DNA of 64,000 nucleotides, from assembly GCA_014529385.2 (NCBI GenBank), contig CM043957.1, positions 82,989,881 to 83,053,880 on the forward strand, in the 5' to 3' direction. Source of the stretch: Adiantum capillus-veneris (lineage: Eukaryota; Streptophyta; Polypodiopsida; Polypodiales; Pteridaceae). The position numbers and the translations under genes were made by a program. The notes below the pieces were generated by a model. It saw only the letters and a list, made by a program, of their open reading frames with translations. It was not told the DNA's origin and did not search any database. This document shows positions 1 through 8,728 of the stretch, in pieces (within the stretch, counting starts at the first letter, position 1; every line of letters starts with the position of its first letter).

Positions 1-139
1 CACAGATAGTGACGATGAGTCTCTAGTGGGTGGCCACAGGCTGCACATGTTGCCGAGAAGCCATTATGTACCAACCAACTCCCAACTACAATAGCTCTAT
101 GCATGAGTAACCACTGAAACATGGTAACTATCCTCAGTT

Positions 140-1700
140 GTCTATTGTCCTACTGGCACTCCCAGAACCCTGCCAAGAACTCTGTTGTGAGATCCTCCTC
201 CTGCTAGTGAAGTGTTGTAGTAGGGCAAGCCTCTCTCAGTGCATTCAATATGTGGCACCCCAAGAGAGTTGTGGACTGGAAGAAAGGGATCCCTTGGTGA
301 TCGAGTGAAGAGAAAGGATCCTGCCAAAACCACTCTCCCAAGTCCCACTGCACTCGTACCAAGGCGTGGTTCTCCGAAGCCCAAAGCTATCAATGTCTTG
401 ACTCCAAATCTGCTCGATCGAAATTTACATCACAAGTCCTCCCACATATGCACACAACTCCGATCCTCTGAAAACAACGCTGCAACTTGTGGTGCCTCTA
501 TTGAGACTCTGTGAAGATGACCCTCTCCTTGAAACTCAAAAAACATGCAGGGTCTTCACTCTGAGCAAGCCCTAACTACAAGGAGGATGTCCAATCACTT
601 GAAAGTTCCCATACAACTAGGAACTGTTGTCTCAAGAGGGATATGCCACTCAGTAGGTATAGCATCTATAATATCCTGACACATGCTCTACACCCCCCTC
701 ATGTCTTGTAGTTGGATGCTTTGAATCTCCTCGCAAAGGCATGAAAACTATAGCCAGTCTCCAAAGGTACAGGTTGGACCCTCTGCCATGGAACCCCAAG
801 AAACATGGTGCCTGCTCCCAACCAAGTGGCCTTGCTATGTGCTGCTGACTATGGGGTTCCAAACAAGAGGTTGCCTCAAGATTTCCTCAAAGCATGTGGG
901 TTGGTGCTACTCAAGACCACTCTGTACCTGCTCCCAGGACCTAAGCACGCTCACAGCCGCAACGGTCCTCCCAACTCCTCTTGCTCAGGCTAACTTTGCA
1001 CATCTCTAAAAAGATCCACCTGATGGACTCATACACAAATCTATTGTAGCAACAACTTCTTCTAGGGCTCCTCCCCCCTGGAGGAAGTCCTCTGACCACA
1101 AGTTTCCCAAGGAGAGCTCTACTTTGCTATGTTGGGTCGATAATCCCCAACCCTCCCTAAGAACATGGTAAAATGATGACTTGCCAGGACACTTTGGCCC
1201 AGACCGATTGGGTGTCGCACCCTAACCACAAAAAGTTCTTGATCAGCCTCTCTAGGTGGCTAATGAAGGTGCTCGAGAAGATCCAGCAAGACATGATGCA
1301 CCACATAGTAGCCAAAAGCACCCGGTTGGCCACTACAACCCTGCCAGCCAAAGAGAGCCGTGTCTAGCTCCAATGTAGTAGTTTCCTCCTAATGGAAAGG
1401 AGGAGAGGAGCATTCTGTTACTCTGGAGATAGATCCAAGCAACCTGACAACCCAAGTAACGTACGGGAGTCCCGAGGGGATCCACCTGAAGCCCTCTCCA
1501 GGCGACCAATCAGGTGTAGGAGCACTACCAACCCAAAAATCCATTGTCTTCCTCCAGTTGATCAGCGCTCTCGATGCACAACAAAACGCCTCAAGAGCCT
1601 GCTCACACCTGTGCAAATGAACTCCTTGCCTCCAAGTACATGCCTAAGTCGTCAGCAAACTGAGTGTCAAACAACTCATCTCCCCTAATAGGAAGCTCTA
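140..1700 (-). pseudogene. LINE reverse transcriptase palm and C-terminal domain, broken
   Basis: At 1648-1659 the minus strand encodes FADD within a QFADDLGMYLE context, the Asp-Asp polymerase box of LINE reverse transcriptases. Downstream (1389-1616) comes EAFCCASRALINWRKT, which matches the usual 'F..ASG..iN..Kt' stretch after the palm. At 1157-1351 the segment HLERLIKNFLWLG resembles the start of the C-terminal zinc-binding region of plant LINEs. Below about 1150 similarity fades. Multiple stops and frame changes make this a pseudogene. Confidence 0.7.
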
Positions 1701-2299
1701 AACCATGCAAATCAACCTCCTGTGAAGTCAAAAATCTGCAACATAGAAGAGAAAAAGGAAGGGGGCAAGAGGGCAACCATGTCTAACCAAACGTGTGAGC
1801 ATGAAGCATTCCCCTCTTCCCCCTGCCAAAAGCACCTGACTATGTGCACATCCTGGAGAGGCATCTCTAGTCTCTGATGCATCTCCTCAACAACTAGACA
1901 AGGAATTTGTACCCAAACCTACTCTTTGCATGCATCCTGGCGCTCTGAGTGTGGCTCAACTAAAATTAACTCATGGTAAAATTTAGTAGCAATTGCATGC
2001 ATATCCTCAAGCTCTTAAGAAACTGACCCATCAGGTATCCTCAACCGACAAACACTAGTGCACGCATGGTGAGGACCAGTCTCAAAGAACTCACCAATAA
2101 CTCTATCTCCCATCTAGATCCATTGAGATGCCTGACGATGGAAGGCAAACTCATGATGTTGCTCCTCAATGGTGATCAGCTCCTGATGAGCCTATTGCAT
2201 CTACTCCTCCATCCAAGGACTATCAGGGTGGCACTCATGTAAGCAATGTCCCTTCGGAGACACTTCTCCTCATCCTTGGCTACAGCAAAGCAAGTTGTA

Positions 2300-3168
2300 C
2301 TAGAGGAAGAAACAACTAAGCTCAGCAAGTCCAATGGCCACTCTACTGGCACGGGTTCCTTGAGTGCCCAAACTCTTTGTCCAAGGCACCATTACCCACT
2401 CTCTGAGCTTTGTATCCAATAGAATCCTGTCGGGGATGCGTGGCATGGCACTCCCACTCCTTTGCCTGCCTGCCACAGTAAGAATCACTGGCGCATGATC
2501 TGAAAAGGTAGTCCCTACCAAAATGCATAGAGATCCTTCCATGTCACAAATACAATCATTGGCGTAGAAGCGATCTATCCAAGATAGATTCATGTCCTCT
2601 ATTCTGTAGTCAGATCAAGAGAAAGATAGGTTTTGTGGGGGTCGCACAAAGCCTGCATGCTGCCAAACATTTGAAATCCTCAAGGTCATACATAAGAGCT
2701 CCCAAGCTGCCAACTCATCCCTATGCACACTAGCATGGCTGCCTCCAATCCTATTCGAGGGGTCATCCAACATGTTGAAGTCCCCCCCAACACACCACTG
2801 CTCTGTAAGAGGCAAAGACTCCACAATGTGTGACCATAACTCAACTCATGTACTTGTATGGTTGGGCGCATAGATGTTCAGGAAACCCATGAGCTTATCG
2901 TGAACCTACATAGCAACCCAATGGGCCCTACTGGCACAATGATAACTGTGCCCACAATGGCGTGCTACCATGAGTCTGCAACAATAGTCATACATAAACC
3001 TTCCTGGATACCTCCAGGCCCAAAAGCAATTGACCAAAAGGTCACATAGTGGCCACATAGAATCCGATCACAACGTCGAATGCAGCTCTCAAAAAGATGG
3101 TGCTTCTGAAGCATATCAATCATACCACCCACAAGGCCTGGGGTCCACCTAAAGCCTACACATTCCAT
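2300..3168 (-). pseudogene. LINE apurinic endonuclease domain, broken
   Basis: Several minus-strand open segments together resemble the endonuclease/exonuclease/phosphatase fold that nicks target DNA for LINE insertion. Visible pieces are a NIYAPN-like strand near 2860, CVGGDFNMLDDPSNRIGG around 2750-2800 (the DFN catalytic motif), WIDRFYAND near 2580, and FSDHAPVILTV near 2490 (the SDH motif holding the catalytic histidine). The pieces lie in different frames separated by stops at about 2600 and 2960. The residues around the catalytic motifs survive better than the frame, which is typical of an old inactive copy. Confidence 0.75.
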
Positions 3169-3358
3169 GAGACAATCCTCATGGGATCAGTGAGAAAAGA
3201 CCAATTTTTTTGCACTAGCCGCCCAACCTCGCTATCTTCAAGGCCGGCTTGGATGGGGAGTAATCCGCATCTGAGCAACCTCAAGATAGGCGTGTCTGTG
3301 GTGCCTATCCAACCCAAGCCCAAGAAGAGTGTGCAATCTGTAGGGATACCTCCTCTAT

Positions 3359-3796
3359 CTAGGAGTCCTTATGTACATATACATAGGAGGTTGTACTCTG
3401 CGTGTTAGCCAAAAAGTGTACCACAATGTGCTTACATCCTATTGTATCTGGTGGTGTCATAGAAAACTTGGCTACGGCCATAGAGTGTATAAAATATGTG
3501 ACCCCCAAGTCTCCCATGTGGTGAGAGAACTTGAGAGCGTGAACCTGAAGCCAATCCATCAATGAATCCATAGTCCACTCAGTCTGATCCTTGCCACATA
3601 GTGGGAGGGAGTTATCTGACCCTCTAGCTGCTAGAAATAATACAAGTACTTTGAAGCAACCCGCCTCAAGATCGAGAGAAGAGTCACCGAGGAATCTTGT
3701 AGAGTTGTAGTAGGTGAAAAAGCCCCATCGATGATAGATATTGAAATTGGTCAGCCCACGAGCAACAAAAGGTGACGCCTGTACCAACACGGGCAT
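3359..3796 (-). other. 145-codon open frame of unknown nature upstream of the LINE endonuclease
   Basis: I do not recognise this product. It lies just 5' of the LINE endonuclease remnant on the same strand, where the LINE ORF1 (DUF4283-type, nucleic-acid binding) would be expected. A segment near the end (MDWLQVHALKFSHH...) could be a decayed ORF1 N-terminal domain, but no CCHC knuckle is seen. It may equally be chance open frame in old repeat DNA. Confidence 0.25.
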
Positions 3797-3804
3797 CCGT
3801 AGGT

Positions 3805-4380
3805 CTAGTTTCTACTCCTGCACCGAGTGGCTTGTGGCAAAGGCATTTCCAAGAGACCTCCTAATTGTCGAGGAAGTTCATATCCCCTGGGCCGGCTGTA
3901 TGATATGAGGGAGCACATGGCAGAGCAAGGGGGTTGGCGAGCGGGATGGGAGGTGTGGTAATGGGAGGGATGGGGAGGGGTGGTGGTGATGGAGGCGGGA
4001 GGTAGGGGCGGTAACAGGCGCGATAGGGAGGGTTCATGGTGACGGAGGGGTGGTGGTGATGGAGGCGGGAGGTAGGGGCGGTAACAGGCACGATAGGGAG
4101 GGCTTGTGGTGACGGAGGCGGGGGTAGGGGCAATAGTGGAGAGGGAGGAGGAGGGATTGTCGGTGGCAAAGATGAGGTGGAAGGTACCGACTGTCTGATC
4201 CTGTTGTAGAGTGTCGAAATGGTTCTCTGTGGGAACCCACTCCTGTTGGGCGTGGTGCAGGCTGACCACCAAGGGCACTGAACTAGTGTGGTGGTCCCTA
4301 GAAATGTCAACCACAAACTTGGTGCTAGCCTCCTCCACCTGGGCACATGTCTCACAATAGGAAACCGCATGTGCTCCCTC
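3805..4380 (-). other. Proline-rich open frames over the G-rich repeat, no recognised gene
   Basis: Two overlapping minus-strand frames stay open here (about 177 and 252 codons). Their proline-rich halves are produced by the 70-bp repeat. The non-repetitive part (about 4140-4340, starting EEASTKFVVDISRDHH) has no family I recognise. It sits between the LINE and the truncated end of chromovirus A, so it may be unique host DNA or part of an unidentified repeat. Confidence 0.25.
3971..4140. repeat. 70-bp G-rich tandem repeat, about 2.4 copies
   Basis: The unit containing TGGTGGTGATGGAGGCGGGA recurs at 3981 and 4051, exactly 70 bases apart, with a third shortened copy starting near 4111. The strand is strongly G-rich. 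In one minus frame it reads as a Pro/Ser/Leu-rich stretch, which I treat as a by-product of composition and not as evidence of a gene. Confidence 0.85.
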
Positions 4381-4387
4381 TGTCTCT

Positions 4388-4417
4388 GCCTACTAAGCCT
4401 GGACAACCTTAGTAGGC
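4388..4417. repeat. Short perfect inverted repeat at the truncated end of chromovirus A
   Basis: GCCTACTAAG at 4388-4397 is repeated in reverse complement as CTTAGTAGGC at 4408-4417, with a 10-base spacer. It lies immediately before the point where chromovirus gag sequence becomes recognisable, so it marks or lies next to the rearrangement that removed the 5' part of that element. Confidence 0.6.
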
Positions 4418-4432
4418 TAGTAAAGAGAAGAG

Positions 4433-5117
4433 AGTTTACAAAGGTAAGAACAAACTCTCTCTTGAAGAGCTTGAGCGTTATCGCAAGGATAACCAGTGTT
4501 TCAAGTGCGGCGAACAAGGGCATGCGTACCGCGCTTGTCCCCAAAAGAACAACCGCCAAGATCCTCCTAGAGCTTCCTTGGTTGACATCCAAGAGGACGA
4601 GACTCACCAAACTCACCACAAAGGATCTCCTCTATGCCATGCTTGGGGAAAGGTAAGAGAACATGATGCTTTTATTCTCTTTGACCCTGTTTCTACTCAC
4701 AATTTTATATCTATAGAGTTGGCCACCAAGATAGGCATACAAGCTTACGAGATGGGAGATGTCCTACCCGTAGACGGTGCTTTCAAGGAGCAAGAAGATT
4801 CAGTCACTCCCTTAATCGGGAAATTGAGGCTTCATGTTCAAAGCTATGTGGACAAAGAGGACTTCTTTATCTCTCCTCTCAAGCATGAGGATGTAATCCT
4901 AGGGGCACCATGGTTTGACCGCCTGGCTGCCAATGTTAAATTCCCTGAAAGGAGAATCTCCTTTAAGTTTAGGGAAAAAGACATGTATATAGATGCTAAG
5001 GAAATGGGTAACACTATCCCCATTGTACATACACCAGCTTTCAACAAGTCAATAAAGAGCTCTATTTCTGTGTACATGATTTTTGTTAAAGATTCTCAAA
5101 TGAACCTAATGCTTTAG
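4433..5117 (+). pseudogene. Chromovirus A gag zinc knuckle and protease
   Basis: One frame is open from about 4433. It carries the CCHC knuckle CFKCGEQGHAYRAC (from 4497), which binds RNA in Gag, then an aspartic protease domain. The expected active site (D-S/T/P-G-S) reads FDPVSTHNFIS with the Asp codon at 4683-4685: Val replaces the normally invariant glycine, so this protease should be inactive. The later part (LIGKLRLHVQSYVDKEDFFISPL...VILGAPWF) is a typical protease C-terminal half. The frame ends at 5115-5117 before the reverse transcriptase. Confidence 0.8.
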
Positions 5118-5931
5118 CAAAAGAAAATAAAAGCAACCAAAAGGAATTAGAGTTATCCAATTTTCTCAAGGGATTTCAAGATGTTTTTATTGACGACATC
5201 CCTTGCGAGCTACCTCCTAAAAAGGGTAATGATGACCATGCAATTGAACTTCTTCCAGGAAGTTCACCGCCTAACAAACCTCCTTATAGAGTTTCTCACG
5301 CTCAACAAGAGGAGATTATGCGGCAAGTGCATGAGTTAGTTGAGAAGGGCATGGTTAGGCCTAGCTCATCTCCATTTTGCTCACCTGTGCTATTAGTGCA
5401 AAAGAAAGATGGCACATATCGTATGTGTGTCGACTATAGAGCACTAAATAGGATCACTATCAAGAATAGGTTTCCCGTTCCACGGGTAGAAGACCTATTT
5501 GATAAGCTACAAGGATCGACCTACTTCAGTAGGATTGACCTAAAAAGTGGCTATCATCAAATAAGGATAGTTGATCAAGACATTGTAAAGACTGCATTTC
5601 GCACCACATTTGGTCTTTACGAATACATTGTCATGCCTTTTGGCTTGACCAACGCACCAACCACATTAAACCGCTTAATGGAGAAGCTGGTCAGGCCTCA
5701 TCGAACCTTCACTGGAGTGTTCTTTGATGATATTATCATCTACTCTAATTCATTAGACAAACACAAGCAACAACTCCAGGTAATATTTCAAGTTTTAAGA
5801 GAGAATAAAAAAGAAAAGTGAATTTTTCTTGCAAGAGATTCAGTATTTAGGTCACATTATCTCTCAAGATGGCATCCAAATGGATCCATCCAAGTTAGAG
5901 GTAATAAAAGGATGGCCTAAACCAAGGAATC
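5118..5931 (+). pseudogene. Chromovirus A reverse transcriptase, first part
   Basis: Open mainly at 5318-5821. Motifs in order are VRPSSSPFCSPVLLVQKKDGTYRMCVDYRALN, FSRIDLKSGYHQIRI, VMPFGLTNAP, and the catalytic FFDD at 5720-5731. A frame change near 5806-5820 (in an A-rich run) breaks the frame before SEFFLQEIQYLGHIIS. The sequence stops at GWPKPRN where Tat-1 is inserted; the continuation LHELRSFIG is found at 15753. Compared with chromovirus B (WPNPRILQEVRSFIG) no residue is lost across the insertion point. Confidence 0.85.
5927..5931. repeat. Left target-site duplication of Tat-1
   Basis: GAATC directly precedes the 5' LTR. The matching copy right of the 3' LTR is AAATC at 15748-15752, four of five bases. 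Removing Tat-1 and one copy restores the chromovirus reading frame and length, which supports these boundaries. Confidence 0.75.
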
Positions 5932-7440
5932 TGATGCATGGTTTTTAGGACCCCTTCGGAAGATGCAATAAAGGCGCAGTCAGTTGTTGGGGAGATGAAG
6001 ATACTCTAGTCCAAGGGATCTCGAAAGAGAAGAAAAATCTACTTCACAAGCACCAAAGAGTAAAAAGTGCCATGGACAGAAGATACGTGGGAACGAGCTC
6101 TTATGCATGCCTACAACCTATATCTTACAGAATAGCCCATTCTAGGTGTGAATTTCTAGTGAAATTTACACGAGGATGTTCGTGTGGACTCTCAGCACAG
6201 CATACTCTGTTTTCACTTTTTTACAGACAGTATATATTTTTTACCTACAGTAAATATTTTTCACCTACATGGTAAATACAAATCACTTTTTACCTACAAT
6301 AACTTTTTTTACCCATGGTAAATATTTTTTACTGCACCATAAGTATTTGGTAGGTAACAGTTCACTGTTACTAGAAGCAGTGATTGGGCATCAACAATGC
6401 AGTTACAGGAGGAGAAAAGGGGAAAATCTTATGGTAAAGGTGAGTCAACATGGATAAAGACTTTTGAGTTGAAAAGAGACATGCTGATTTTTTCAAAGAA
6501 CACATGTCAAAAGAAGCCATGGTTGAGGATTTTTTAATAATTTGATATTCAGGAGGACCCAGCTGCCACCTCCCCCCCGCAGGTCCCCCCCTGACATGTG
6601 CAGAACCTCCAGTTTCAACAGCCACCTTACCTGCTCTTAAATGCTGGTCAAGGCCTTATCCCCATGTGTCACTATCAGAAAAATCAGCATTTACCCTCCC
6701 CTCTCACATCACTCTAGAGAATATCTTGATGGTGACATATCAGGTGACCTCAATCTGTTGACCACCCTAAGCAAAAAGTAACCCCAATCAGCGGCTTTAA
6801 GCATGTTTATCCCTAATCCTAAACCCTCTCAGAAACCTATATAAGGAGGCCTTCTCTCACTCAAAACCAACACTTCACCCACTTCACCAAGCAACGAAGC
6901 TATGACGACATTGCTCACAACGAGGAGCTATGGATGGAGCTCTACTCTCTCTCCCTCTCTCTCTCCCTCTAGTATGCTACATTACTAGCCCTAAAACCTA
7001 AATAAGGAGTCTTCTCTCATGCTCCATGGCCACCATCCTCGCCATCATTCTCTAAGGTATTGATGTGTTGCTAGTAGGATCATACCTACTTGCTGGGTTG
7101 ATTGTTTTTGACAAGGGATTATGCCATCCTTGGCCTGCTTCTCTATATCCTTGTTATGTATGATCAGATGCCGTTGTATTGTTATGCTAATGTCTTGTGT
7201 ATATATATGCTACATAAGGTCCCTAAGCTTCGCTTCTATGTGTTTTGCCATATGTTTTGATGCCATCATAATGCCAGAAGTCTCACTTGCCTATGTGCAC
7301 TATGTGTGAGGTCCCTAAACCTCTTAATTTAGGGTGGTGCCCCCTTTGTTTTGTTCTTTGCTTGTTTGCATGAGGCGTGGTTTGTGGAGTGTGCACGAGT
7401 ACAGAGGCCACCCGATTGCACTGCTCTTTTTCCCGCTATA
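5932..7440 (+). repeat. Tat-1 5' LTR
   Basis: It starts TGATGCATGG and ends CCCGCTATA. The 3' copy ends CCCGCTATCA, so one C was lost here or gained there. The LTR contains a short array of TTTTTACC and GGTAAATA motifs (about 6218-6345), a TATA box near 6838, and a CT-rich stretch at 6945-6970. It drives transcription and supplies polyadenylation for the element. Confidence 0.92.
6836..6848 (+). promoter_or_regulatory. TATA box of the Tat-1 5' LTR
   Basis: CCTATATAAGGAG is a good plant TATA box, followed about 30 bases later by a CA-rich stretch (CTCACTCAAAACC) fitting a start site. The same sequence is present in the 3' LTR at 15142-15154. The transcription start itself is inferred. Confidence 0.6.
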
Positions 7441-7441
7441 A

Positions 7442-7459
7442 TTTTGGTGCCCCCACGGA
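7442..7459 (+). promoter_or_regulatory. Probable tRNA primer binding site of Tat-1
   Basis: TTTTGGTGCCCCCACGGA lies one base after the 5' LTR and contains TGG, the complement of a tRNA CCA end. It is not the initiator-Met type. Tat-2 has the related TTTTGGTGGCCCTACGGA at the equivalent place, so the site is conserved. I cannot say which tRNA pairs. Confidence 0.6.
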
Positions 7460-7513
7460 GGAGGGCTACACAGACCTTCAGACCACAAGCAATGAAGATG
7501 TGCAATCTACAAC

Positions 7514-8393
7514 ATGGACGAATGGCGTGAGGAGTTTGCAAATTGGAGAATAGAAGAGGAGGAGGCTTTAGAGGCCTTAAAAGCTTTCATCGAGGTCTTG
7601 TTACCAGGTTGCAGTGTCATTGAAATTCAAGAAGTAAGTTCTTCTACATGCCTTGTTCGTGATCGTCGCCAACGAAGGAGAGTGAGAAGAAGAGCTTGAT
7701 ATACCTCTCCTCTCAACCTATGAGTGCTCCAGAAACCTCCAACACACACGAGCTTGAAATATTCTCCATCAACATACACGAAGGTACTGTGACACACATT
7801 AAGGGAAGAGAAAGCATCACCAGACCTCTCTTTCCTGAGGAGCCGACTAAGAGGAGGAAGATCACCTCTACACCTAAGTGGCCCAAGGCCGCAGCGCGTG
7901 CTCAAGCGTAAGGTAACATTTGGCTTAATCTCATTAATAAGGGATTACATGAACACTACAGGCAAGAAAAAGGCTAGTGAGCAACCAACTTCAACCTCCA
8001 ACTTGCAACCACGACTCTCACCCCTAAATCCTCCTGAAGCAAAGAGGCGAAGGCTTGCCCATCTGCGAGTGCTCCCAGTGCACTTTGTGAATCCAGACAC
8101 CACCAATCCCAAGCCAACCTCCTGTCCGCGTGATTTTCAAGAAGTTATCTCAATCTAAGGAAACTATCTTAGTTGATGATGTGATGCACATTAATGGTGT
8201 CACTTTCATTCGTCATGCTGATTATGGTAATAGCATCCAATTGTTGCTTGCTAAAAGGCTCAGCATTGTACAAAGTGTTGCCATCACACCTTACGTCTTC
8301 ACAGATGCATCAGGAAGAGTCGAAGTGATCCGAGGTGCTGACCTTCTGTGGCTGATCAGGCTCATTGGTCCCAAGGTGGTGCAACTAAGCTAG
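7514..8393 (+). other. Tat-1 leader with broken extra open frames of unknown function
   Basis: Between the primer site and gag lie four consecutive short frames in differing phases (7514-7699, 7696-7911, 7898-8158, 8130-8393). The first is Glu-rich (EEFANWRIEEEEALEALKAF) and ends in a basic run; the third is rich in Pro, Lys and Arg; the fourth starts HINGVTFIRHADYGNS and includes VFTDASGRVEV. Together they may be one extra protein broken by frameshifts, or several spliced exons. Ogre-type relatives are known to carry an additional ORF upstream of gag. I do not recognise a domain. Confidence 0.4.
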
Positions 8394-8409
8394 GCTCTTG
8401 TGTGTAAGT

Positions 8410-8637
8410 ATGGATGCCAATAATGAGAATGATGATCCCCGCATGTTTCCTTTCCATTTTGTGCGTCATATCCGTGTGAATATTTGTATTGATAGAAAAA
8501 TCTTTTATCAGCAAAGAATAGCCCTGTTGTTTGGAGCCGAGAGACTTGGGGAAATCTTGCGCTCTCCTCATCCTGTCATTCTACCCTTACTAGACTATTA
8601 CCATTCCTTTGATGTGTCGATCTTCATCCTATTTTGA
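8410..8637 (+). CDS. Conserved 75-residue ORF between leader and gag of Tat-1
   Basis: The ATG at 8410 opens a 75-codon frame ending 91 bases before the gag ATG. A counterpart in Tat-2 (minus strand, 41583-41365) is about 54% identical by hand alignment. Shared blocks are IFYQQR, the FG..RL.EIL.SP pattern and a C-terminal HSFDV..FILF followed directly by the stop in both. Both lie just before gag, which argues for selection and not chance. The protein is small, mixed charged/hydrophobic, with a hydrophobic tail; no known domain. It might be an accessory protein or a translated leader peptide affecting gag translation. Confidence 0.6.
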   Translation: MDANNENDDPRMFPFHFVRHIRVNICIDRKIFYQQRIALLFGAERLGEILRSPHPVILPLLDYYHSFDVSIFILF

Positions 8638-8728
8638 GCTAAGTTGTGCTAAAGCTCCAAATTGTAATTACCATACTCTATTTTAAAATAAATTGGAGCT
8701 GTTTGTGTAATTGTTTACTCTCTCACTT

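Larger units (their letters stand above)
140..3170 (-). mobile_element. Decayed L1-like non-LTR retrotransposon (LINE), ORF2 part
   Basis: Reading the minus strand from about 3170 down to 140 gives the order endonuclease, reverse transcriptase, C-terminal domain, as in ORF2 of plant L1-type LINEs. The frame is broken by many stops and shifts, so no functional protein can be made. Landmarks are the GGDFNML endonuclease motif, an SDHAPV endonuclease motif, an FADD polymerase box at 1648-1659, and a C-terminal segment with the NFLWLG motif. I see no poly(A) tail or target duplication, and the 3' end may lie before base 1. Family assignment is from known motifs; exact ends are uncertain. Confidence 0.8.

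Noticed and set aside
3861-4619. 252-codon minus-strand ORF, proline-rich
   Set aside because: Overlaps the 70-bp G-rich repeat and the chromovirus gag on the other strand; the proline runs are compositional.
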